NCBI GenBank assembly: GCA_016841665.1
Contig: JAENYT010000001.1
Coordinates: forward strand, 160,216 to 224,215
DNA: 64,000 nt
Source of the DNA: Methanobacteriota archaeon
GTDB taxonomy: Archaea; Halobacteriota; Methanomicrobia; Methanomicrobiales; Methanomicrobiaceae
Direction of reading: 5' to 3'
This document shows, piece after piece, positions 44,586 to 53,624 of the stretch. Under the pieces are notes generated by a model, which was given only the letters and a program-made list of their open reading frames with translations, was not told where the DNA came from and did not search any database. The stretch's first letter is position 1, and each line of letters begins with the position of its first letter. The translations under genes and the position numbers were made by a program.

Positions 44586-46682
44586 TCAGTTCAGTGTGAA
44601 CTGTGCCATCTTGGCCTTGAGGTGCTCGGCCATTTCTGTCATTTCATGTGATGCGCTGCCCACTTCTTCGGTGGATGCGCTCACCTCCTCGGCGAGGGCC
44701 GCCATGTCCTCGATGCGCTCTATGTTTTCCTTGGTCATCTGGGTGGAGTCTTCCATGCTCTGCATGACACGGTTTGTGGCATTTGCCTGGTCCTCGGATG
44801 CTCTGGTGATCTCGGTGATGCCATGGGCCGCCACCTCGATGTCGGCCACGATCCTGTTAAGCGCCTCGATCGCCTCGTTCACCCTGTCAATACCACCCTG
44901 GATCTCTTTGTGGGACGCCCTCATGGATGCGGCAGTCCTGTCGCTGTTGGTCTGGATGGTGCCGATGAGATCCTCGATGGTCTGGCTTGCTTCCTTTGCC
45001 TCGCCCGCCAGATTTCTGATCTCGCCGGCCACGACCGCGAACCCGCGCCCATGCTCGCCTGCGCGTGCGGCTTCGATGGCTGCATTCAGGGCAAGCAGGT
45101 TTGTCTGTCCGGCGATGCCGCCGATCAGCTTGACGATGTTGCTGATCTCGTGCATCTGTCCGTTGAGGTGAGTGATCTCGTCGACGCTCTGCTGGGAGAT
45201 TTCACCGACGGCCTGCATTTTGTTGTGGGCGTCCATCCCGATTTCTGCCGCTTTGTTCCCTTCGGCGGTGGCCTTCTGTGCCCGTTCCATGACCTCCTGT
45301 GACGTGCTGGCAATTTCCTCGATGGATGCCGAGAGGTCGGAAATCTCCCTGTTAATGTCTTCGATCTGGATCAGGAGATTGCGGGTGAACTCTGATGACT
45401 GCTGGGTGGCGACCGCAACCTGTTCGGTTGCCCTGCCGATCTCGTCCGCACTCTTGCTCACTTCGCTGGAGGTGTTCTGCACCAGATCGCTGTTTCTGCT
45501 GACCTCCTCAATGGTGGCCTTGATGGACGCGAGAGAGTTGTTGTAGTCGTGCTTGAGCCGGGCGAGCGGGTCGTCCTGTTCGATTGACGCGGTTGCGGTC
45601 AGGTCGCCTTCCGCCATCCGTGCCATGGCGCCGGCGAGCTCTTCTGCACTCGCGTTCAGCCGCGCGGCCTCCTGCTGTGCCTCCTCCATAAGGTTCTGGA
45701 CCTCTCTCTCTTTCTCCCTCACCTCAGTAATATCATTGTACACGATCAGGATATTCACGAGCTTGCCATCACTATCGGTAATGGGGATACCGTACTGCTC
45801 GAGAATATGCACGCCGCTCGGGAGGTCGACGGATACGACCCCATAACTCCGCTTCTGCTGCTTGATCACAAAGCCCAGGCCATCTCCCTGCTGCTCGAGT
45901 ATCTTGAAATCACGAGCACTCATCCTGAGTATCTGGTCCTTTCCGATCCCGCTCATGTCGACAAACGTCTGATTCGTGACCAGGATTTTGAAATCCGTGC
46001 TGACAAGGAGCATCGGCATAGGATTTTCCTGCACGATGCTCTCGGAGCGCTGCTGGAGGACCTGCGCTTTTTTCATCTGTTTTTCTCTCTCTTCCGCTTC
46101 CTCGCGCTCACCGGTAACATTGTTAAACACGAAGATCGCACTCGAGATCTCGCCGTGTTCGTCCGGGACGGGAATACCGTACTGCTCCACGATTTTCTTC
46201 GTGCCGTCCCGGAAAGCGATTGCCAGTTCAGATTTGGTCTTCACACCTCTGAAGGTCGAGTCGGTTTTGTCGCCCTTCACCAGGGAGATTTTATAATCCG
46301 ATGCTTCCATGCTCATCAGCCGGTCACGGGACTGCTGCATGAGATCCTCATATGCCTCGTTGAGATCACGGATGGCGAATGTGCGATCCAGAATCAACAT
46401 CGGCAGCGGATTGTCGCGGAACATCGCCGCCAGCTCCATTTTCTCTGCATATTCCCTTGCGAGACTCTCGATTGCGGTATTCAGGGCGGCGGCAAAGGGT
46501 TTGTAGGATTCTTCGATTCCGTCGACAGAAATGCGGGCGGCATAATCCCCTGCGTTCACCGCAGCGAGGATCGATCCCCATTCCGAGAGCAATGCAGTTG
46601 TGTTCGCGGTGTCGTTCCCATTGTCGCTGCTGGCTGTTCTGGTTGTGCCGTTAAAGAGCGCTTTTCTTCCAGGCCGTTCCAT
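44586..46682 (-). CDS. soluble methyl-accepting chemotaxis receptor with two PAS domains
   Basis: A 698-residue receptor with no membrane helix anywhere, so cytoplasmic. Order: HAMP-like segment (about 30-80), PAS1 (about 85-195), PAS2 (about 210-320), HAMP (about 335-390), and a long signalling coiled coil with the hairpin tip GGIAGQTNLLALNAAIEAAR at 521-540. The two PAS domains share the phrase EQYGIP, suggesting internal duplication. No CheR-docking pentapeptide is seen at the C-terminus (AQFTLN). The gene is preceded by parA and followed by cheW-cheR. Confidence 0.93.
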   Translation of the reverse strand: MERPGRKALFNGTTRTASSDNGNDTANTTALLSEWGSILAAVNAGDYAARISVDGIEESYKPFAAALNTAIESLAREYAEKMELAAMFRDNPLPMLILDRTFAIRDLNEAYEDLMQQSRDRLMSMEASDYKISLVKGDKTDSTFRGVKTKSELAIAFRDGTKKIVEQYGIPVPDEHGEISSAIFVFNNVTGEREEAEEREKQMKKAQVLQQRSESIVQENPMPMLLVSTDFKILVTNQTFVDMSGIGKDQILRMSARDFKILEQQGDGLGFVIKQQKRSYGVVSVDLPSGVHILEQYGIPITDSDGKLVNILIVYNDITEVREKEREVQNLMEEAQQEAARLNASAEELAGAMARMAEGDLTATASIEQDDPLARLKHDYNNSLASIKATIEEVSRNSDLVQNTSSEVSKSADEIGRATEQVAVATQQSSEFTRNLLIQIEDINREISDLSASIEEIASTSQEVMERAQKATAEGNKAAEIGMDAHNKMQAVGEISQQSVDEITHLNGQMHEISNIVKLIGGIAGQTNLLALNAAIEAARAGEHGRGFAVVAGEIRNLAGEAKEASQTIEDLIGTIQTNSDRTAASMRASHKEIQGGIDRVNEAIEALNRIVADIEVAAHGITEITRASEDQANATNRVMQSMEDSTQMTKENIERIEDMAALAEEVSASTEEVGSASHEMTEMAEHLKAKMAQFTLN

Positions 46683-46725
46683 ACGATAATCCCTCCATAC
46701 TGTAACTTGTTACGATCAGGTTTGC

Positions 46726-47577
46726 TCACCAGTTTCTGATGGCTTGGGTAATTTCACGATATTTGCGGGCTGCCGCACTCTCCGGTGCGAAAACAGAGAG
46801 GGGTATGCCGTTCTGCTGTGCTTCGTATACCTTCCCGTCGAAGGGGACCGTATACACCGATGGAAACAGTTGTTTCACTTCGTGTTCGAATGCATCGAGC
46901 CGTTTCGTCTCAGTTGCTCCATTGTCTGCCGCCGCACCTCCGTAGAGCATGCGCTTTACGAAGGCAGCGATCTCGTCGATCGGGGTTGGCGGATTTGACC
47001 CGTTTCCCCAGCGCGTGAGGATGGCCATATCGGCGGCAATTTCCCTGCCTACGTTCTCTTCGATATCATCGAAAATGGTGGCGAGGGCTTCTATGCCCTT
47101 CAGGGCAAAAATCCCGGAATCAAGCGTGACAATAGTCTTTTCAGCCGCGACAAGACCGTTTATCACAAACTGGCCCATGCTTGGCGGCGTATCGATAAGG
47201 ATATACTCGTAGGCATCCTCCACCGAGCTCAATGCCGCTTTTAAGATTTCCGCCCTCTCTTCAATGTTATAGAGATACGGCTCGACTCCCACAAGGTCGA
47301 GCGACGACGGTGCAAGGCTGATCCCGGATCCGGTTTCTATGATGACATCTTCCAGAAAAATGTCCGGAAATCCGTTAAAAAAGCTCATGAACACGTCATA
47401 CATGTTAGGCTGGTGCGCGAACGGATCCACTCCCAGCCCGGAAGTGGCATTCGCCTGCGGATCGCAATCGACGATCAGCACACGATCTCCGTTGAGTTGC
47501 AGAAATCCTGCGATATTGAGACATGAAGTGGTTTTCCCCGTACCCCCTTTGTGGTGGGCAAATGCAATGATAGAAAT
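46726..47577 (-). CDS. ParA/MinD-family ATPase, probable ATT start
   Basis: The conserved frame is complete only if translation begins at ATT (47575-47577): that gives SIIAFAHHKGGTGKTTSCLN, the deviant Walker A motif of ParA. GAGGTG lies 7 bases before the ATT, an excellent ribosome site, and no ATG, GTG or TTG exists in frame before the motif. An internal GTG at 47481 would delete it. Other motifs are LIVDCDPQANATSGLG and ILIDTPPSMGQF. The length is 283 aa. Directly upstream of a cytoplasmic receptor gene, so it may position receptor clusters as PpfA/ParC-type ATPases do. Confidence 0.85.
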   Translation of the reverse strand: MSIIAFAHHKGGTGKTTSCLNIAGFLQLNGDRVLIVDCDPQANATSGLGVDPFAHQPNMYDVFMSFFNGFPDIFLEDVIIETGSGISLAPSSLDLVGVEPYLYNIEERAEILKAALSSVEDAYEYILIDTPPSMGQFVINGLVAAEKTIVTLDSGIFALKGIEALATIFDDIEENVGREIAADMAILTRWGNGSNPPTPIDEIAAFVKRMLYGGAAADNGATETKRLDAFEHEVKQLFPSVYTVPFDGKVYEAQQNGIPLSVFAPESAAARKYREITQAIRNW

Positions 47578-48203
47578 TGTACAACACCTCGCATATGAGA
47601 ATTGTATAAAAATTCCATATGATATTTTTTGGTTAAAAACAATTCTATTTGATAATTGGATTGATAATTCTGTTTTGGAGATTATATGTTGCTGAAAATC
47701 GAAGAATCCTTAAATAAATTCTGCCAATGTTTCCGCTGTGGAAAAATGTCATGTGTACACGCCGCTGCAGGACGGTTACCCCGTATACCTTGCCTGGTAT
47801 TGTTCTCATTTTTATTCATAATCTCGTATGCGGGCTCACCAGCATCCCTGTGAGCAAAAAAGCTGAAATGTTCTGTTGATTCGCATCGGGACACAATGTG
47901 ATGTGATTCATTGCGGATGTTCTCACACAGAAATTTTCGGATTTATATATATCGCCGTTGCGTATTTTACGACATCCCCATCGACCGCGGCGTGGCAGGA
48001 TCCCTGCATACCGGTGGTTATCCCACCGGTGCCTGAAACGCAAGAACCGGTGCCTCCCCTCCATTGTGCAGGGAACGAGTGTTACGGACCGCAATTGCCC
48101 GCGGAATGCTGCCGGAACTCTCGGTCATGCATATAGTGCCCGGTATAATAACGCATGAATGGAAAGGTTAAACCATGGGGCGTTAACCTTATGGATAATG
48201 TGT
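47578..48203. other. intergenic region between parA and the GTPase gene
   Basis: This 626-bp region holds the divergent promoters. An AT-rich block (about 47600-47690) contains a direct repeat TTGATAATT at 47649-47657 and 47661-47669 near the parA promoter. TATA-like sequences occur at about 47942-47953 (ttatatatat) and 48141-48150 (ggtataataa), the latter fitting the GTPase gene. A weak plus-strand frame at 47876-48136 encodes a Pro- and Cys-rich stretch (about 47975-48136) and a 35-codon frame near 47750-47854 has a signal-like helix. Neither is convincing as a gene. Confidence 0.5.
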
Positions 48204-48698
48204 ATGGATAAGCTCAAAATTGTCGTATTCGGCTCCTTTAATGCCGGGAAATCCACCTTCATCCGTTCACTCGATCCCGAATCACGCCACGTTGAGGCGG
48301 ATAATGAGAACGGGCCCACGACTGTCGCGCTCGATTACGGACGGGTGACGGTAGGGGACAAAAAAGTGTACCTGTTTGGTACGCCCGGACAGGAGCGTTT
48401 TGAGTTTGTCAGGCAGATCCTTGCGCGGGGGACGGACGGGGCTATCGTGGTAGTGGATTCAACTTCGGAAATCGATGATATGACCCTTTATCTCTGTGAA
48501 TGGCTCACGGATCGGGACATTCCATTTGTAGTGATGCTGAACAAGTGCGATTGCGCCGGTTCCAGCCCGGAAAAATTTGTTGACGTGATCTGCGACGGGT
48601 ACGCCCACAAAATCTCCGCCCTCACCGGGGAAAACGTGCATGAGGCCCTTAGCGCATTTGTCAACCGCATTGATGTGATATCCCGAAAAAACAAATAG
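48204..48698 (+). CDS. Ras/Arf-like small GTPase (COG2229-type)
   Basis: A 164-residue GTPase. P-loop GSFNAGKST, switch-I Thr in NGPTTVALDYG, G3 FGTPGQERF, G4 NKCD and G5 SALTG are all present. The family resembles MglA and other bacterial/archaeal regulators of cell polarity. The start is ATG at 48204, or 48198; a longer start at 48159 would be inside the promoter. It is followed by a lipoprotein gene and lies across the divergent region from the ParA-chemoreceptor operon. Confidence 0.9.
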   Translation: MDKLKIVVFGSFNAGKSTFIRSLDPESRHVEADNENGPTTVALDYGRVTVGDKKVYLFGTPGQERFEFVRQILARGTDGAIVVVDSTSEIDDMTLYLCEWLTDRDIPFVVMLNKCDCAGSSPEKFVDVICDGYAHKISALTGENVHEALSAFVNRIDVISRKNK

Positions 48699-48730
48699 TA
48701 TTAAATCATGCTGATTTTTATATTGAAATA

Positions 48731-49090
48731 ATGACTTCCAGGTGTTCTCTGGTTCTTCTTGCACTGGTTCTCCTGCTTTTCGGATGCATCGCAGGGTGCC
48801 TCTCATATTCATTCGGCGCCGTCGCCTATGACGGGGAGGAATTGAAGGTTCAGGTGTTCAACGCCGGCGAGCCGCGGGAGGTGGTGGTTCAGGCTACGAT
48901 CTTCCAGATCAGGGAATTCAGTCAGGTCGAAGTGTACAAGAAGGCAGAATACATGTTCCTGGAGCAGGGGGAGAATGAATACCGGATTCCCATTGACCTT
49001 GAACCGGGAACGTACAAGCTATATCTCTATGTCATGATCGACGGGAATCGTGCCGCCACCGAGATACGGGATCTCGAAGTACAGGCATGA
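48731..49090 (+). CDS. lipoprotein, 119 aa
   Basis: An N-terminal signal (CSLVLLALVLLLFGCIAGCLS) with a lipobox-like IAGC suggests a lipid-anchored extracellular protein. The mature part is a single beta-sandwich-like domain of about 95 residues with NEYRIPIDLEPGTYKLYLYV, reminiscent of Ig-like or CARDB modules. The stop overlaps the adenine deaminase ATG by 4 bp, although a functional link is not evident. Confidence 0.72.
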   Translation: MTSRCSLVLLALVLLLFGCIAGCLSYSFGAVAYDGEELKVQVFNAGEPREVVVQATIFQIREFSQVEVYKKAEYMFLEQGENEYRIPIDLEPGTYKLYLYVMIDGNRAATEIRDLEVQA

Positions 49091-50754
49091 TACCCCCCGG
49101 CCTGCATGCGTCCCTGGGAGATGAGCCTGCCGATCTCGTCTGTGAGAACTGCAGGTTATTCAATCCCTTTACCTGCGAGTGGGAACACACCTCGTTTGCG
49201 GTAAAGGACGGCATTGTGGTAGGGGTCGGGGAGTATAGCGGCCGATCCGTGATCGATGCCAGAAATGCCCGCGTAGTTCCCGGATTCATCGACGCACACG
49301 TACATATCGAGAGTTCCCTGCTTACCCCGTCGGAGTACGGCAGGATGGTGCTTTCCCGCGGCACCACGACCGTCATCGCCGATCCCCACGAAATTGTCAA
49401 TGTGGCCGGGGTTGCCGGTATTGACTATATGCTCGACGAACGGCAGCGCACCCCCCTCGATATCTTCTACATGCTCCCTTCCTGCGTTCCCGCAACACCG
49501 CTCGACATCGGCGGGGCGCAGTTGTCGGCACAGGACCTGCAGCCTCTTCTGGGCCGTGAGGGCATCCTGGGCCTGGGGGAGCTGATGAACGTGCCCGGCG
49601 TCCTCGGCGGTGCCGCGGAGGTCTGGGAAAAGCTCGATCTCTGCGATCTGGTCGACGGGCATGCGCCACTTCTCGACGGAAAATCGCTGAACGCGTATAT
49701 CTATGCCGGAATGAGCAGTGATCACGAATCCACCAGCGCCGCCGAAGCCATGGAGAAGCTCCGGCGGGGGATGGCCATTCTCATCAGGGAGGGATCTACC
49801 GAGAAGAACCTTGCAGACCTGGCCCCGATCGTCTCGCCCTACACGGTTTCCCGCTGCTGTTTTGCCACCGATGACCGGCATGCCGACATGCTGGCAGCAG
49901 ACGGTCACATCGATGACTGTATCAGAAAGGCAATCGCGGAGGGAGTGGAGCCCGAGCTTGCGCTCAGGATGGCAACGCTTTCTCCGGCCGAACACTACCG
50001 TCTCCGGGACCGCGGTGCGATTGCACCGGGAAAGATCGCTGATTTCTGCGTGCTCTGCGATGGGAATGGGATCCGGGTGGCAAGAACCTTCAAGCGAGGG
50101 GTGGAGGTGCGCCCCTCTTCCCCCCGGAGGCGGCCCTGCCTTCACCGGGAGTTTGTATGTGCGCCCCTTTCGATTGCCGATCTTGCGATCGAAGGCTCAG
50201 GAAAGGCCCGCATCATCGGCCTTGTGGAGCACCAGATCCTCACCCGCGAAGTTGTTATGGATGTCGCTGCCCGCCTGCTGCCGGATACTGTGAATGATAT
50301 TCTCAAAGTGGTCGTATGCGACCGTTACCGGCAACGGGGGTGTGGTGTCGGTCTTGTACATGGCTTCAGGCTGAGAGAAGGCGCTCTCGCCGGCAGCGTA
50401 TCGCACGATGCGCATAACATCGTGGCGGTGGGGGTGGATGACGAGAGCATCCTGCGCGCCATCCGCGAGGTGATTGCCCATCAGGGCGCCCTGGTCGCCG
50501 TTTCGGGGGGGAGTGCCACCGTGCTTCCGCTGGAATGCGCCGGGCTGATGTCGCCCCTTCCCTTCGAGGATGTCCTGGAACGACTCTCGGCACTTGAGAA
50601 TCATACAAAAAGAATGGGGTGCATCGATCAACCGTTTATGTATCTCTCTTTTCTGGCGCTCACTGTGATCCCGCACCTGCGCATTACTGCACGCGGGCTG
50701 TTCGATGTGAGCGCGTTTGAAGATGTGCCCCTGTTTTTAGGTACGAAAGAGTGA
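49087..50754 (+). CDS. ade: adenine deaminase
   Basis: A 555-residue amidohydrolase converting adenine to hypoxanthine in purine salvage. Metal-binding motifs are VPGFIDAHVHIESS, DPHEIVNVAG, DGHAP, SDHEST and ATDDRHADML. The C-terminal domain contains VSHDAHNIVAVG and SGGSATVLPLECAGLMS, typical of Ade rather than other amidohydrolases. The length is normal. ATG at 49087 overlaps the lipoprotein stop. Confidence 0.95.
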   Translation: MIPPGLHASLGDEPADLVCENCRLFNPFTCEWEHTSFAVKDGIVVGVGEYSGRSVIDARNARVVPGFIDAHVHIESSLLTPSEYGRMVLSRGTTTVIADPHEIVNVAGVAGIDYMLDERQRTPLDIFYMLPSCVPATPLDIGGAQLSAQDLQPLLGREGILGLGELMNVPGVLGGAAEVWEKLDLCDLVDGHAPLLDGKSLNAYIYAGMSSDHESTSAAEAMEKLRRGMAILIREGSTEKNLADLAPIVSPYTVSRCCFATDDRHADMLAADGHIDDCIRKAIAEGVEPELALRMATLSPAEHYRLRDRGAIAPGKIADFCVLCDGNGIRVARTFKRGVEVRPSSPRRRPCLHREFVCAPLSIADLAIEGSGKARIIGLVEHQILTREVVMDVAARLLPDTVNDILKVVVCDRYRQRGCGVGLVHGFRLREGALAGSVSHDAHNIVAVGVDDESILRAIREVIAHQGALVAVSGGSATVLPLECAGLMSPLPFEDVLERLSALENHTKRMGCIDQPFMYLSFLALTVIPHLRITARGLFDVSAFEDVPLFLGTKE

Positions 50755-50804
50755 ACACCCGGAACATGCGTATATCCTCCCCCCATGAGAGGGGATGTTT
50801 GGGG

Positions 50805-51104
50805 TCAGGGGAGATTGTGCTCCACGGACCAGCCCTCCTGTTTCCGGCGGCTGATCACCTCGCCGACAGCCGCATGCCACCCATAGAGATCGTCGGCCGA
50901 ATGAAGCTCCCATTTCATATCCTGTGGCGGGGTGAGCACCTCCATCCTGATCTCCGCGAGCGTTTCTTCGGCTGCTGTGCCGTGTGCATGGGTGGCTACC
51001 GAGGAGGGATACTGGGGGTCGTTGCCCGAGGCAGTAATGCAGATCTCTTCTCCGCTCCGGGAACGCACCCGGATATACCATAGCGGTGCGCGTGTCTCCA
51101 TCAT
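50805..51104 (-). CDS. hypothetical protein, 99 aa
   Basis: A small soluble protein with the start MMETRAPLWYIRVRSRSG. Conserved-looking phrases are ICITASGNDPQYPSS, HGTAAEETLAEIRMEVLTPP and LYGWHAAVGEVISRRKQEGW. It follows the acetyltransferase-like membrane gene by 12 bp, so the two are probably one transcript. I do not recognise a family. Confidence 0.6.
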   Translation of the reverse strand: MMETRAPLWYIRVRSRSGEEICITASGNDPQYPSSVATHAHGTAAEETLAEIRMEVLTPPQDMKWELHSADDLYGWHAAVGEVISRRKQEGWSVEHNLP

Positions 51105-51116
51105 CTCATCTCTTCG

Positions 51117-51875
51117 TCATAGTGCTCCCCTGAATAGCAGGATGAAGGCAAGGATAATCGGCTGGTGAAGCAGGTAAATGATCAGTGAGTGTCTTCCGGC
51201 GGCCGAAAGCGCCCTGAAGGGAAAAGCCTGCACGTCGGGGACGGCAAACAGCCTCTTTCCTTCAGGATAGAGCGCGCTTCCCACCGCGATGCCGATCAGC
51301 ACGAGGCCGAACCAGGGGAACAACGGCTCGTAGTCAAGGCTATAAAACCAGGAGGGGTGCAGCCCCATCCAGGCGAGCCAGATAGGTCCCTCGAACACGG
51401 ACAGTCCGATGCCGATAAGCACTACGCCAATGCCTACCATGAGGTTCGCGCACCCAAATCGGATAAAAAACGGCGCGATTATGATGGAGAGCCCGATCAG
51501 GTGAAGAATGCCAAAGATGATCATCCCCTCTCCGATCATGAGCCAGGTTACCAGGGTGATGAGTAATCCTAGGAGAAAAATGCCCAAACCACGCCGGAAA
51601 TACTTCATCATGAGCGCACTTCCGTGAAGGTGCGCACTGCTGCGGGCATAACTGATGCTCAGGGAGAGGCCTACGAGAAATACGAACAGGGATGCGGTGG
51701 TGAGGGCAAACAGCCGCCAGAATCCAGAGTGGACGTCTGCTAGAGGAATCCCTAGGTAACTGAGATCGAAGAGAATATGAAATGCCACCATCATGACGAT
51801 GGCAATGCCCCGAACCGTGTCGATCTCCCAGTACCTCCCCTTGAATGCTGCACTCTGGTCTGTCATCCGTTTCAA
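51117..51875 (-). CDS. DUF1624/HGSNAT-type membrane acyltransferase
   Basis: A 252-residue membrane protein of the heparan-glucosaminide N-acetyltransferase catalytic-domain family (DUF1624). The signature YWEIDTVRGIAIVMMVAFHILFDLSYLG includes the conserved His in the first helix. About seven membrane helices follow, ending HSLIIYLLHQPIILAFILL. It may transfer acyl groups to extracellular or lipid-linked sugars. M at 51875 or 51863. Confidence 0.85.
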   Translation of the reverse strand: MKRMTDQSAAFKGRYWEIDTVRGIAIVMMVAFHILFDLSYLGIPLADVHSGFWRLFALTTASLFVFLVGLSLSISYARSSAHLHGSALMMKYFRRGLGIFLLGLLITLVTWLMIGEGMIIFGILHLIGLSIIIAPFFIRFGCANLMVGIGVVLIGIGLSVFEGPIWLAWMGLHPSWFYSLDYEPLFPWFGLVLIGIAVGSALYPEGKRLFAVPDVQAFPFRALSAAGRHSLIIYLLHQPIILAFILLFRGAL

Positions 51876-51941
51876 GCCCGGAGAGTGGTTATTTTTCTGA
51901 ATACCATCTATTATCCGTACTCAACGGCAATATAGTCTGGT

Positions 51942-52799
51942 ATGGCTCTTGAGGATGAGCACGTCATCGAAGCGATCGGGAAGACGAAAGTCGTCATTCG
52001 CAACGGTACCGTGGTGGAGGTCGGAACACCGCGGATCGCCACGTGTCCGCTTGCGGCCCGTTTCTCAAAGCCGGTTTCGCATGCAACGCCGGATGCTGTC
52101 CGGGAAAATATCGAGCAGCGCATCCGTTCGTTCGGGATGTGCACGAAAAACCGCATTCTGCAGGAGGATAGAGATTTTGTGGGATTCGGTGCGTCCGAGC
52201 TGCTGGCATCGGCGCTGTCTCGCGGGCTTGTCGGGTGTGTGGTCGTCGTCTGCGACGGCGCAGGCACAGTTGTGGTGGAACACGCCGCGCTGGTGCAGGG
52301 TATCGGGGGAAGGATGTCTGGCCTGGTCCGGACGAGCCCCATCCCCGAGGTCATCGAGGGCATCTCCCGTCTTGGCGGGAAGGTAGTGTATCCTGACGAT
52401 GCGAGAATCGATCCGGTCGGCGGTGTTGAGGCTGCATATGCGGCAGGGTATTCCCGTGTTGCCGTCACTGTTGCCGGAGCCGATGAGGCAGAAGCGATCC
52501 GGTCGGCACATCCCGATGCACTGATCGTGGGGGTGCACCTCACCGGAATTTCAGGGGATGCAGCACGCCGGATCATCGCGTCCTGCGATATCGTATCTGC
52601 ATGTGCATCACGCGAAATCCGCGAACGTGCGGGCACGTGCGCCCTGCTTCAGGCGGGTGTCGCCATCCCGGTATTTGCCCTCAGCCGGCGGGGAAAAGAG
52701 ATCATTCTTGACAAGATCCTTGCAACCGACAGCCCCGTCGTGATCCGCGGGGCAGGCCTCCCGGTTTCGGAGGGGCGGGATCCCGAACCCCTCTGTTGA
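51942..52799 (+). CDS. methanogenesis marker protein 8 (DUF2099)
   Basis: A 285-residue protein of the DUF2099 family, present in essentially all methanogens and of unknown role. Diagnostic segments are ATCPLAARFS near the N-terminus, RIRSFGMCTKNRIL, GFGASELLASALSRGLVG, VCDGAGTVV and SCDIVSACASREIRERAG. Several conserved cysteines could bind a cofactor. It is a strong indicator that the host is a methanogen. A TATA-like tatag lies close before the ATG. Confidence 0.9.
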   Translation: MALEDEHVIEAIGKTKVVIRNGTVVEVGTPRIATCPLAARFSKPVSHATPDAVRENIEQRIRSFGMCTKNRILQEDRDFVGFGASELLASALSRGLVGCVVVVCDGAGTVVVEHAALVQGIGGRMSGLVRTSPIPEVIEGISRLGGKVVYPDDARIDPVGGVEAAYAAGYSRVAVTVAGADEAEAIRSAHPDALIVGVHLTGISGDAARRIIASCDIVSACASREIRERAGTCALLQAGVAIPVFALSRRGKEIILDKILATDSPVVIRGAGLPVSEGRDPEPLC

Positions 52800-53501
52800 T
52801 CAGTCTCCCCCATCGAGTCCCATGAACCGGAGGAGATCGGGGAAGGAGTGCAAAACAAACGTCGGGATTATTGAGGGGTACGGGATGTCCGTCCAGTCGC
52901 CGTACACTGCATGCACCGTGGTCATCCCGAGCTGGTTGCCCGGTTCGATCTCGCGTTTCAGGCTGTCACCCACCACCCATGCATGCTCGGGAAGCGAACC
53001 GAGTGATTCGAGTGCCATGAGAAACGAATCGTATGCCGGTTTGCGCTTTCCCGAGATGTCAGGGGTGATCACGCTCTCGAAGTAGCGGCGGATCCCCACC
53101 TTTTCGAGACGCTTGAATGCATGGCTGCTCTCCGCGTCGGTGACCACCGCCATCTTCACCCCCGAACGTTTGAGTGTTTCGAGTGTGCTGAGAACTCCGG
53201 GGTACGGGTCGATCGTGGCAAGTTTGACCGCGTCGTACTCCCGGCATGCCTTCTCGAGCACTGCACCATCCCGGATGCCCCGATCTTCCATGAAATCCCT
53301 GATATTGTCATGGTGTTCGAACCCGTGGACGTCACGTAAAAAATAGCGGAAAAGCTCCATTCCTTCGCCGGTTCCGATGCATTTTGCCGCCTGCCTGCAT
53401 GCGGCTATCTTCGCATCAACAAAATTATAGAGGGTATTATCCAAATCAAAGAGGCAGACACATTCCTGCGGGTTTATCCGGCGCACCAGGGATTCGTCCA
53501 T
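52800..53501 (-). CDS. HAD-superfamily phosphatase
   Basis: A 233-residue HAD hydrolase. Motif I is CLFDLDNTLYNF, motif II AVVTDAESSH, motif III KRKPAYDSFLMAL and motif IV WVVGDSLKREIEPGNQLGM. The helical cap between residues of about 30 and 95 resembles pyrimidine 5'-nucleotidases and 2-haloacid dehalogenases. The start ATG at 53501 leaves a 123-bp divergent promoter region with the TspO gene. Substrate unknown. Confidence 0.88.
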   Translation of the reverse strand: MDESLVRRINPQECVCLFDLDNTLYNFVDAKIAACRQAAKCIGTGEGMELFRYFLRDVHGFEHHDNIRDFMEDRGIRDGAVLEKACREYDAVKLATIDPYPGVLSTLETLKRSGVKMAVVTDAESSHAFKRLEKVGIRRYFESVITPDISGKRKPAYDSFLMALESLGSLPEHAWVVGDSLKREIEPGNQLGMTTVHAVYGDWTDIPYPSIIPTFVLHSFPDLLRFMGLDGGD

Positions 53502-53587
53502 GCATGTAGCAATGTGTCGGGAGCTCTTATTATACTGATTCTCGCAGCATTTGGGCAGTTCCCGGAAAACCCATTCCGGAGAGCGGT

Positions 53588-53597
53588 ATGTATATAA
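53588..53597 (+). promoter_or_regulatory. TATA box of the TspO gene
   Basis: gtatgtatataatg lies about 30-38 bp before the TspO ATG, predicting a nearly leaderless transcript. Confidence 0.5.
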
Positions 53598-53624
53598 TGA
53601 TCCACCTGCAGTATTCACCATTGC

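Noticed and set aside
47405..47587. Alternative frame starting at the TTG/GTG beside the parA start
   Set aside because: It is a shifted shadow of the ParA frame and lacks the Walker motif.
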